Shown here: positions 1 to 6,335 of the stretch, in pieces | How the letters are laid out: each line of letters opens with the position of its first letter | Position numbering within the stretch: position 1 is the stretch's first letter | Program-made: the position numbers and the translations under genes | Notes under the pieces: model-generated | Told to the model about the DNA's origin: nothing | The model's database searches: none | Seen by the model: only the letters and a program-made list of their open reading frames with translations | Assembly (NCBI GenBank): GCA_904501895.1 | Contig: CAJGCX010000076.1 | Coordinates: 1-8,472 of the forward strand | Length of the DNA: 8,472 bases | Source of the DNA: Clostridiaceae bacterium | Lineage (GTDB): Bacteria; Bacillota; Clostridia; Oscillospirales; Acutalibacteraceae | Direction: 5' to 3'

Positions 1-578
1 AATACAACTGACGATTTATGAAGCATAAAGGCAATAAATGCGACTATTGCAAATTTTACAAACTCTCTTTTTTTAGCTAATTCATAACCTATGAAAACAA
101 TCAACGCAGTAGCAAGAGTCTGTCTGTGACCTGTAATACTGTAAAAGGCAAAGAAGAGAATCGAATAAACAAGAAAACTTATGTCGGGCATTGAGGAATA
201 TTTATAAAGCCATCTTGCCATAAGTCCTGTAAAGACAATTGCTATAAAAAACAGCCACATACGATAATCTTGTGAAAAAATCTGAAATATTTTTTGCAAA
301 AGGAAATAGCCCGGGTCTTTTGTTGTTACCTCATTAGTGAAGTAACCAAAAAAGTTGGATAATATGGTTGACCAAGGGGTTGAAAGTCCTCTTGTAAAAA
401 CAGTTTCATACTGTTTTGTATCAGCTCCGACAGACAGGTCACGCAAACCTGAAAGTAAAATCCATTGGATAGCAACTATGCCACAATATACCTTCTTTTT
501 TGCATCTGATGGACTTGCATGTATAAATGCAAATCCGAGACCAACTATCAATACAATATTTATTAAATATACTGTCAT
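1..578 (-). CDS. EpsG/Wzy-type polysaccharide polymerase, N-terminal half (runs off left edge)
   Basis: This is a multi-spanning membrane protein that probably joins polysaccharide repeat units. I translated it by hand: 192 residues are open from ATG 578 to base 3, with no stop. EpsG-family landmarks appear in order: a hydrophobic N-terminal segment (1-21), a second (32-45) ending in GLR (44-46), GADTKQY (51-57), the loop motif DPGY (89-92), hydrophobic segments at about 107-124, 133-148 and 155-167, the HRQTLA motif (151-156), and a segment at 173-186 followed by HKSS (187-190). The family is usually about 350-370 residues, so roughly half is visible. The start is supported by AAAGGA (591-586) 7 nt upstream. 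The gene lies 38 nt after the formyltransferase stop and is probably in the same operon. The family call is good; whether it acts as a Wzy polymerase or in another export system is inference. Confidence 0.85.
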   Translation of the reverse strand, partial: MTVYLINIVLIVGLGFAFIHASPSDAKKKVYCGIVAIQWILLSGLRDLSVGADTKQYETVFTRGLSTPWSTILSNFFGYFTNEVTTKDPGYFLLQKIFQIFSQDYRMWLFFIAIVFTGLMARWLYKYSSMPDISFLVYSILFFAFYSITGHRQTLATALIVFIGYELAKKREFVKFAIVAFIAFMLHKSSVV

Positions 579-585
579 CTTGCTA

Positions 586-591
586 TCCTTT
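586..591 (-). promoter_or_regulatory. Ribosome binding site of the polymerase gene
   Basis: AAAGGA on the minus strand, with a 7-nt spacer to ATG at 578-576. It fixes the start of a gene that has no stop inside the window. It sits in the 38-nt gap (579-616) after the formyltransferase, a gap too short and featureless to show a separate promoter or a terminator hairpin. Confidence 0.7.
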
Positions 592-616
592 CATAATTGC
601 ATTTATAATATTTGCT

Positions 617-1549
617 TTAATAAATTTTATCTTTAAATAACTTATTTTCAGCAAACCATCCATACGAATTATCACTTAAACGATATCGTCTTAATTCTAC
701 TGCGTTTTTATCCCCACAAACAACTAAAATTCCACCAGTTTCTGTTACGCCTACAATATCTCCAACTTTATTATTGTTATAACTCTTTCTGGTATTAGTT
801 GAAGATAATACATATATTTTTTCATCATTACGCATAAAGAAAGCGCCAGGATATGGTTCTGTTTGTGCTCTTATAAAATCATGCACCTCTTTGGCACTAC
901 AATTAAAATCAATTGCTCCATCATCAGGTGTTCTTCTTTTATAATAAGTTGCTTTACTTTCATCAAGAGTAATTGTATCAAAAACACCATTAGTCCAATT
1001 GTCTATATTCTCGAGAACTATATCTCGAGCACACATAGCAACTTTATCATATACAGTCTTCACATTGTCATACTCTTTAATTTCAAATGATTTCTGAGCA
1101 TACACCTCTCCACGGTCGTATTCGTCAACCATTTTGAAGAAGGAATCTGCCCACTCAGTTTCCCCTGTCAATATAGCCCAGTTTATACATGCTGCTCCTC
1201 TTCCCTTTGGCAATGGTGCAGGATGTTCACCAATACAGCCATATGTAGGAATATTTAATAATTCCGGTTTGAATTTTTGTGACCAACCGGTCTGAATTAT
1301 TATATCAGGCTTCTTCTCTCTAATCCAATCTAAAGTCATCTGGTCATTTACATTATCACAAAAATGTAATGGTATATTATATTTTTCCGATATATCCAAA
1401 TAAGTATGATAGTTTGCCTTGCTCAAACCACGTTTTGTATTGAGATTGACAATACCAACGATTTCACTTTCTACATTTTTAGAAAAGATTATGCCTTCTA
1501 TCATAGCTTGTCCTACATTAGTACATGCAACAAATAATACCTTACCCAT
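617..1549 (-). CDS. Sugar N-formyltransferase (methionyl-tRNA formyltransferase-like fold)
   Basis: A 310-residue protein with two domains. The N-terminal formyl_transf_N domain (about 1-185) carries the active-site loop around H109 in GEHPAPLPKGRG (107-118) and the family Asp, D145, in EYDRGEV. The C-terminal domain starts near RRTPDDGAIDF (205-215) and includes PYPGAF (232-237), as in Fmt and the ArnA formyltransferase domain. Such enzymes move formyl from N10-formyl-tetrahydrofolate to an amine. The locus argues for an amino sugar acceptor rather than Met-tRNA. The NxH motif Asn is replaced by Gly (G107), while His and Asp are kept. The ATG is supported by TGAGG (1560-1556), which lies inside the last codons of the deacetylase gene, only 3 nt away. 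Housekeeping Fmt is unlikely because no def or priA-type neighbour is present and the flanks are polysaccharide genes. The acceptor sugar is unknown. Confidence 0.82.
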   Translation of the reverse strand: MGKVLFVACTNVGQAMIEGIIFSKNVESEIVGIVNLNTKRGLSKANYHTYLDISEKYNIPLHFCDNVNDQMTLDWIREKKPDIIIQTGWSQKFKPELLNIPTYGCIGEHPAPLPKGRGAACINWAILTGETEWADSFFKMVDEYDRGEVYAQKSFEIKEYDNVKTVYDKVAMCARDIVLENIDNWTNGVFDTITLDESKATYYKRRTPDDGAIDFNCSAKEVHDFIRAQTEPYPGAFFMRNDEKIYVLSSTNTRKSYNNNKVGDIVGVTETGGILVVCGDKNAVELRRYRLSDNSYGWFAENKLFKDKIY

Positions 1550-1552
1550 ACA

Positions 1553-2188
1553 TTACCTCACTACAACCTTAATTGCTCTAAATCCCTCAGCATATTCAAC
1601 CTTGTTTGAATAACCCATCACATGATTTCTCTCAACATTGATTTGAAATAACTTATTGAATCTATTATGTTCTTCACCATATTGTTCTAACGCATTGATT
1701 TTCTTATCAATGTAATCACTTATATCAACAAAGTATGTTGGATAAAATGAATTGTTTAACACATATCCGTTGCTTTGATATTGAAAAAGATTATCACAAT
1801 GTCTTGCTGCTGTTAAACATATTTTTGCTGCTTCAACATGGTCCTGATTCATATCACTATCAAAATGCATAAAAACAGTATCAATATTATACTTGAATAT
1901 TATATCTTCTACTCTTTGCATGGTTTCAGTACAGTAAACTAACTTTGTGCATTCTATTGGCTCGAATTCTGTAATTTCTTTTACACCTAATATTTCACAT
2001 GCCTTTGAACTTTGAGAAACACTTGTCTCATACTCCACATTAATATTCATATGGTGAAACTTAGTAACATTATCAGTCAAAGTCAATTTATATACATTAT
2101 TTCCCTCTGCAACAAGTTTTGCCGCCGTTCCACCAGCACCAAGCTCAGCATCATCATAATGAGCTCCAATGATTAAAACATTTTTCAT
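1553..2188 (-). CDS. PIG-L/LmbE-family zinc-dependent sugar deacetylase
   Basis: A 211-residue cytoplasmic protein, close to the usual family length. The signature is AHYDDAELGAGG (9-20), the family's A-H-P-D-D motif with Tyr in place of Pro. By family comparison, H10 and D13 are zinc ligands, D12 is the general base, and H117 in MNQDH (113-117) is the third metal ligand. The C-terminal part has YAEGFRA (199-205), also typical. PIG-L enzymes remove the N-acetyl group from GlcNAc-type sugars that are nucleotide-, lipid- or small-molecule-linked. It sits 2 nt after the preceding glycosyltransferase and 3 nt before the formyltransferase, so the three are probably translated together. I infer that it exposes the amine that the next enzyme formylates. 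The RBS AAAGGA (2205-2200) lies in the 3' end of the upstream gene, 11 nt before ATG. Confidence 0.86.
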   Translation of the reverse strand: MKNVLIIGAHYDDAELGAGGTAAKLVAEGNNVYKLTLTDNVTKFHHMNINVEYETSVSQSSKACEILGVKEITEFEPIECTKLVYCTETMQRVEDIIFKYNIDTVFMHFDSDMNQDHVEAAKICLTAARHCDNLFQYQSNGYVLNNSFYPTYFVDISDYIDKKINALEQYGEEHNRFNKLFQINVERNHVMGYSNKVEYAEGFRAIKVVVR

Positions 2189-2190
2189 GA

Positions 2191-3480
2191 TTATTTCATT
2201 CCTTTCTCATAAGCAGACCTTAAATCATTACTTATCATATTTTTTAATTTTTTACTATCATAATTTGTTCTACCACAAAGATATGCTTTTTTTGAATATT
2301 CATCAAGAATATCTTTGCTGCTAATCAGCCTTTCTAACTTCGGCTTTATTTCTTCCTTTGAAGTAACTATCATTGCGCCATCGTTTCTTCTTAATTCATC
2401 TATTGAAGCAACATCGTGCGGAGCAACTGCCAATATTGGTCTAGCCTCCTTACAATAATCAACTATCTTAGTGGAAAATGATTGATGTAGCAAGCATCTA
2501 TTTTTCAAATCAAAACCTTCAACATGAACTAATATATCTGCCTCTTCTTGTATTCTTTTTATTTCTTTCGCTGGCACAGCACCTCTGATAAATGAAGAAT
2601 CCTTCACTTCTAATTTTTTCGACATATTTTTTGTAATGGGTGTTGCAGTATAAATGTTAAGCTGTGCCTTTACTTCTTCTCTGTTAAATTCCTTCAAGAC
2701 ATTTGCAATTAATGCAAGTGTTTTCCAACGATTTGAACCAATATTTCCTGTAAACACTAATTGTAATGGTTTATTATATTCAGATTTTATTGGTGGCTCT
2801 CCGGTAAAATCTGCACACTTTGTAAGAATTTTGCAAGGCGAAGTAAAAACTGCTTCACACTCTTCCTTTTGAATTTTTGAAATTGTATATAACAATTCAC
2901 AATGTTCTATAAGTTTTTTTACTGTTTTACGTGTCCAAAGTCGTTCTATCCAATAAAGCGGAGAAAAAGATACCTGCCTAAATGAATAGTTATCATCTAC
3001 GTTATAACATATCATTGGCGCATCTGTATATTTTTTTAAAAACAATGCAATCTTATTAACATGTGGTGCGTTGAAAACAGGTTGGAATATGATTTCGGGG
3101 TTAAAATCATCAACAAATTTTAATAATTCATCAGACTTCCAACGTCCTATTTCCCAAATTATATTCCTTATTAAATACAAAATACTCCATCTGTTTTTTC
3201 TTACAAATTCAACTGATTTAGGTTCTTCTGTATATGAATCATTATTCTCATTAGGAAAAATTTCCTTACCCGATGGTATTTTTTTGTTTTTTAAATTTTT
3301 AATAAGACCTTTTTCGGTTATCTGAAATGATTTTTTCACAAGATTTGTCCCTGTTTTGCCGTACCGACAATAAACACTTGCAATTTCAATATCATCAATA
3401 TTACCAAAAATATTTATAAGAGAATTGCCCAAACCATTATCTTTTCTCAACGGTGCATTTGACACAACAAGAATTCGCAT
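2191..3480 (-). CDS. Divergent GT-B glycosyltransferase (GT4-like)
   Basis: A 429-residue protein with GT-B layout and no membrane segment. The N-terminus MRILVVSNAPLRKDNGLGNS is the opening beta strand plus a Gly-containing loop. The C-terminal Rossmann half begins at LVFTGNIGSNRWKTL (241-255), continues with FIRGAVPAKEI (297-307) and ADILVHVEGFD (314-324), and has SFSTKIVDYCKEARPILAV (334-352) where a donor-binding E-x7-E motif sits in standard GT4 enzymes. Here Ser-Lys positions stand in that region, as in several divergent capsule transferases. A charged, low-complexity stretch (about 50-98) lies between the first strands. It presumably adds one sugar to the lipid-linked repeat unit at the cytoplasmic face; donor and linkage cannot be told. 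The ATG is supported by AAGGAG (3496-3491) 10 nt upstream. Only 1 nt separates it from the acetyltransferase stop. Confidence 0.78.
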   Translation of the reverse strand: MRILVVSNAPLRKDNGLGNSLINIFGNIDDIEIASVYCRYGKTGTNLVKKSFQITEKGLIKNLKNKKIPSGKEIFPNENNDSYTEEPKSVEFVRKNRWSILYLIRNIIWEIGRWKSDELLKFVDDFNPEIIFQPVFNAPHVNKIALFLKKYTDAPMICYNVDDNYSFRQVSFSPLYWIERLWTRKTVKKLIEHCELLYTISKIQKEECEAVFTSPCKILTKCADFTGEPPIKSEYNKPLQLVFTGNIGSNRWKTLALIANVLKEFNREEVKAQLNIYTATPITKNMSKKLEVKDSSFIRGAVPAKEIKRIQEEADILVHVEGFDLKNRCLLHQSFSTKIVDYCKEARPILAVAPHDVASIDELRRNDGAMIVTSKEEIKPKLERLISSKDILDEYSKKAYLCGRTNYDSKKLKNMISNDLRSAYEKGMK

Positions 3481-3481
3481 A

Positions 3482-4054
3482 CTAGTGTCTCTCCTTAATC
3501 ACTTTTGCAGGTGAACCTACAGCAATCATATTATCTTCAATATTACGAGTAACAACTGAATTTGCACCTATAATTACACCATTACCGATATGTGTGCCAT
3601 ACATAACTGTTGCCTTTGCACCTAACCATACGTTATTACCAATGACTGTTTTTTTATAATCACATCCCTGGTCCTTTATCGGAACAGTGTTGTCCGAATA
3701 ATTATGACTTGTAGAAAGAATTGATACCGCATGAGCTATTGAAACATCGTCACCTATTTCAATTCCACCTGTTGCGTCTATATAGCACATAGGATGAATG
3801 CTAACATTATCACCGATTTCTAGATTGTTTGCTGCAAATATGTAGCAATTAGGATGAATTGATACATTGTCACCACATTTTTTTGCTATGGATTTAAACA
3901 AAATATAACGAATCGCCAAACCAATTTTGCCTTGTCTATTACGGTAATGCTCAAAGAGTATTTTCCTAAATCCTATTGGAAACAAACAAAAAAGTTTTAC
4001 CATTATATTAAAAACACTTTTGAATTTTTTAAAAAGGAATCTGCCTCTTGCCAT
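3482..4054 (-). CDS. Hexapeptide-repeat O-acetyltransferase (maltose/serine acetyltransferase-like)
   Basis: A 190-residue protein of the left-handed beta-helix acyltransferase family, expected to be a trimer that moves acetyl from acetyl-CoA to a sugar hydroxyl. The N-terminus (1-40) is basic and partly hydrophobic, as in capsule-locus members that sit near the membrane. Hexapeptide coils run from about 61 to 112 and again from 137 to 175 (IGNNVWLGAKATV). The catalytic His is H117 in STSHNYSD, on the usual extended loop (113-136). The end SPAKVIKE (181-188) is the family's closing motif. I chose ATG at 4054 over the in-frame TTG at 4072 because AGAGGA (4069-4064) sits 9 nt before the ATG and would be inside the longer frame. 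Two near-identical coils (61-72 and 81-92) form an internal repeat. It overlaps no gene and follows the 279-nt gap. Confidence 0.88.
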   Translation of the reverse strand: MARGRFLFKKFKSVFNIMVKLFCLFPIGFRKILFEHYRNRQGKIGLAIRYILFKSIAKKCGDNVSIHPNCYIFAANNLEIGDNVSIHPMCYIDATGGIEIGDDVSIAHAVSILSTSHNYSDNTVPIKDQGCDYKKTVIGNNVWLGAKATVMYGTHIGNGVIIGANSVVTRNIEDNMIAVGSPAKVIKERH

Positions 4055-4063
4055 ATTGTATGT

Positions 4064-4069
4064 TCCTCT
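4064..4069 (-). promoter_or_regulatory. Ribosome binding site that decides the acetyltransferase start
   Basis: AGAGGA on the minus strand, 9 nt before ATG 4054. It overlaps the possible TTG start at 4072-4070, which therefore has no binding site of its own. It also overlaps the TGA (4071-4069) that ends the possible gene remnant upstream, the usual pattern for adjacent operon genes. Confidence 0.7.
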
Positions 4070-4214
4070 CAAACTAAAATTCTCTCATAATCTCTAACAG
4101 TTGAATAGTAGTAACCACCTTGCTTAAAATAATAACCAAATATACAATCACATCTGTAATTTGATGCCAATCTGGAATATAAATTTTTAAATCATCAATA
4201 TTTCCGTCTTTACA
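4069..4214 (-). pseudogene. Possible decayed 3' end of a lost gene in the 279-nt gap
   Basis: The gap 4055-4333 has no intact gene, the only long spacer among the tightly packed genes. Two overlapping minus-strand frames here look protein-like. One is open from 4191 to the TGA at 4071-4069 (40 residues) and includes CDCIFGYYFKQGGYYYSTV followed by RDYERILV. The other is open from 4214 and begins CKDGNIDDLKIYIPDWHQ, ending at TAG 4076-4074. Together they could be one C-terminus broken by a frameshift near 4150-4175. Neither has a credible start or RBS, and two TGA codons (4197-4192) precede the first. The first frame ends directly on the next gene's RBS, as a real operon gene would. I do not recognise the family. 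AT-rich sequence can give such frames by chance, so this is tentative. The rest of the gap (4215-4333) shows no gene, clear promoter or terminator. Confidence 0.33.
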
Positions 4215-4333
4215 AAGTAAATTTCAAGGTAAATACTCTAAACAAATTAATTTCAATCCAACGGTCAATTAATATAAAACGCCTAAAGAGTGTTAAAAGA
4301 AATATAAATAAACAAAATAGACTTTGTCCATTA

Positions 4334-5308
4334 TTACAAATTCTCCTTATACCACTCGATTGCGAGCTTTATGCCGTCTGCGAAGCTGTAGTCAGGGTCA
4401 TAGCCCAACAAACGCTTTGCTTTTGAAATATCAGCATTACTGTGCTTGATGTCACCCTTACGGTCAGGACCGAAATTAGGCTCAATATCAACACCTAAAG
4501 CCTTTGTGAGGCCATAATAAATATCGATTAAGTACTCTCTGCCACCGTAAGCGATATTATAAGCCTCGCCTGCTGCTTCACTTGGAGCAAGACAAGCCTT
4601 GAGGTTCGCTTCAATAACATTATCAATATAAGTAAAGTCACGGCTCTGCTTGCCATCACCATTGATTGTTGGTGTTTCACCATTAAGAAGCTGTTTTAAG
4701 AATTTTGGAATAACAGCGGCATAAGCACCGTCAGGACTCTGACGACGTCCGAAAACATTGAAATATCTCATTCCGTATGTATCAAGACCATATAATTTAG
4801 TATAGAGCTTGCCCCATTCCTCATCACAACGCTTTGTAAGTGCATAAGGTGAAAGGAGATTACCCTCTCTGCCCTCATATTTAGGAAGATTTGGCTCATC
4901 GCCATAAACAGATGAGCTTGATGCATAGACAAATTTCTTAACACCATTCTGTCGTGCTGCTTCCATCATATTAAGAGTACCCTCAATATTATTCTTGCAA
5001 TAGAAAAGTGGCATTTCGATTGAACGAGGCACACTACCCCACGCAGCCTGATTGAGCACGTAGTCAACGCCCTCACAAGCCTTCATACAAGTATCAAGGT
5101 CTTTTATGTCCCCTTTTATAAATGTATAGTTGCGATTTTGGAGGAACATATCAATGTTCTCTTGCTTACCTGTTGAAAGGTCATCAAGAGCCTTTACCTT
5201 ATATCCCATATTGAGTATTGCCTCGCAAAGGTTTGAGCCGATAAAGCCCGCTGCACCTGTAACGAGAAATACAGAATTATCAGGAAATTTCAAATGTTTA
5301 TATCCCAT
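4334..5308 (-). CDS. tviC: UDP-GlcNAc(A) 4-epimerase, WbpP/TviC type
   Basis: A 324-residue extended short-chain dehydrogenase that inverts C4 of a UDP-N-acetylhexosamine or its uronic acid. NAD-binding TGAAGFIG (17-24) and DD (42-43) open the Rossmann fold. The active site is S132/S133 with Y155-x3-K159 (YALTK). The sequence NQAAWGSVPRS (86-96) and FNVFGRRQSPDGAYAAVIPK (183-202), with NGDGKQSRDF (216-225), match my memory of WbpP, which prefers N-acetylated substrates, and the related TviC. That fits better than GalE (UDP-glucose). Paired with the dehydrogenase two genes upstream it should complete UDP-GalNAcA. WbpP acts on UDP-GlcNAc and TviC on UDP-GlcNAcA; the order cannot be decided here. 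The start has AGGAG (5322-5318) 9 nt upstream. The gene lies 19 nt after the acyltransferase and ends in tandem TAA codons. It is visibly richer in G+C than its neighbours. Confidence 0.88.
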   Translation of the reverse strand: MGYKHLKFPDNSVFLVTGAAGFIGSNLCEAILNMGYKVKALDDLSTGKQENIDMFLQNRNYTFIKGDIKDLDTCMKACEGVDYVLNQAAWGSVPRSIEMPLFYCKNNIEGTLNMMEAARQNGVKKFVYASSSSVYGDEPNLPKYEGREGNLLSPYALTKRCDEEWGKLYTKLYGLDTYGMRYFNVFGRRQSPDGAYAAVIPKFLKQLLNGETPTINGDGKQSRDFTYIDNVIEANLKACLAPSEAAGEAYNIAYGGREYLIDIYYGLTKALGVDIEPNFGPDRKGDIKHSNADISKAKRLLGYDPDYSFADGIKLAIEWYKENL

Positions 5309-5327
5309 AAACTTTTACTCCTATTCA

Positions 5328-6332
5328 TCAAAACAATTTGTTTAATAATTTATTGTTAAGCTTTATTACAACAATTGAGAAGATAGTTGCAATAACTGAC
5401 ACCAACAAGAAAATCAATACTGTATTAAAGTTTTGCTCTATAATGTTAAATTTACACAAAATACCACCTAAAGTATTAACACACACCAATATTACCAAGT
5501 GTGAAAAGTAAATTCCAGTTGATATTTTTCTTAAAAGAAATGTGTTGACGTTTAAATTGATATTTAATTGTAATAAGAAGCATAACAATGATAATACCAC
5601 TAAAGGCAGTAAAAAGAAGTATGACCAACCCTCGCTGAATGTATTTGACATATTCTTTACAAAGTTCACTTCAAAAAACAAGACAATCCAAGCAACTATA
5701 AAGGTTACAACACAGTTTATTTTGTTTTTTAAAAGCTTTGGAATACCATATTGCCCGATATAGTATCCTATGCTTGTCATAGGGAAACCTATAAACACAA
5801 AATTTCTTGTAGAGCCAAACAATTCAATATATTTTAAAGCGTATGGTTCAAAGATTGTTCCTCTTGTTATTTCTGAATAGCTATCTAAAAATAATCCTAC
5901 AAAATAGAAAATCATTGAAATACATATAGCAATACTTAAAGCTTTCTTATTTTTTATAAGCTTAAGAATGACCATACTTATCATTAATGCTGCCACAAAC
6001 CACATACTTGCTCCGGGAGAAGCAATAAGATAACCTTTTAAAATTTCTTTAAGGTCAAAATCTCTCGTAACAATAGTAAAAGCTATAGACCAAGCAAAAT
6101 AAGGTATTATTAAACGTTGCACTTGTTTTGGTAACAATGAATCATCTTTTTGCGGTTTATAAAAGTACCCTGAACACATAAAAAAGAATGGAACAGCAAT
6201 TCTAAAAATCATGTGTTGAATATAGTACCAACAGTCATAATTAACATCTTGTAATATAACTGTGTGTATTCCAACAATGCAATAAGCAAAAAATAGCTTT
6301 ACAAAATCAACCGCCTGATTTGTTTTTTGCAT
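5328..6332 (-). CDS. Membrane O-acyltransferase, acyltransferase 3 family
   Basis: A 334-residue integral membrane protein with about ten hydrophobic segments, of normal length for this family. Hallmarks are DFVKLFFAYCIVGIHT (9-24), with the family His at H23, then FRIAVPFFFMCSGYF (43-57), the basic QRLIIPY (72-78), WFVAALM (111-117) and GIYFSH (273-278). Such proteins transfer acetyl or another small acyl group onto a sugar at the membrane, often on lipid-linked repeat units or finished glycan. Succinyl transfer is also possible, and the acceptor is not readable. It lies between the two sugar-nucleotide genes but has clearly lower G+C, so it may have been inserted there. The RBS GGAG (6346-6343) is inside the dehydrogenase's last codons, 10 nt before ATG; the genes are 3 nt apart, so translation is probably coupled. 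Confidence 0.86.
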   Translation of the reverse strand: MQKTNQAVDFVKLFFAYCIVGIHTVILQDVNYDCWYYIQHMIFRIAVPFFFMCSGYFYKPQKDDSLLPKQVQRLIIPYFAWSIAFTIVTRDFDLKEILKGYLIASPGASMWFVAALMISMVILKLIKNKKALSIAICISMIFYFVGLFLDSYSEITRGTIFEPYALKYIELFGSTRNFVFIGFPMTSIGYYIGQYGIPKLLKNKINCVVTFIVAWIVLFFEVNFVKNMSNTFSEGWSYFFLLPLVVLSLLCFLLQLNINLNVNTFLLRKISTGIYFSHLVILVCVNTLGGILCKFNIIEQNFNTVLIFLLVSVIATIFSIVVIKLNNKLLNKLF

Positions 6333-6335
6333 ATA

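Noticed and set aside
355..636. Plus-strand open frame of 93 codons
   Set aside because: It is antisense to the polymerase gene and the end of the formyltransferase, has no clear RBS and resembles no family.
617..1549. Formyltransferase as housekeeping Fmt
   Set aside because: The active-site Asn differs, and its neighbours are polysaccharide genes; the usual Fmt neighbours are absent.
4070..4072. TTG as start of the acetyltransferase
   Set aside because: It overlaps the RBS of the ATG at 4054, and has no binding site of its own.
4209..4221. Dyad TTTAC-AAA-GTAAA in the gap
   Set aside because: Five-base arms of AT-rich sequence are expected by chance, and it is not near a promoter-like pair.
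4278..4296. Weak hairpin (AACGC...GTGTT) considered as a terminator
   Set aside because: It needs a G-U pair on the plus strand, has an A-C mismatch in minus-strand RNA, and lacks a proper U tract for the direction of transcription.
4215..4337. Hydrophobic minus-strand frame after the epimerase
   Set aside because: No start or RBS; its Phe/Leu richness follows from T-rich sequence.
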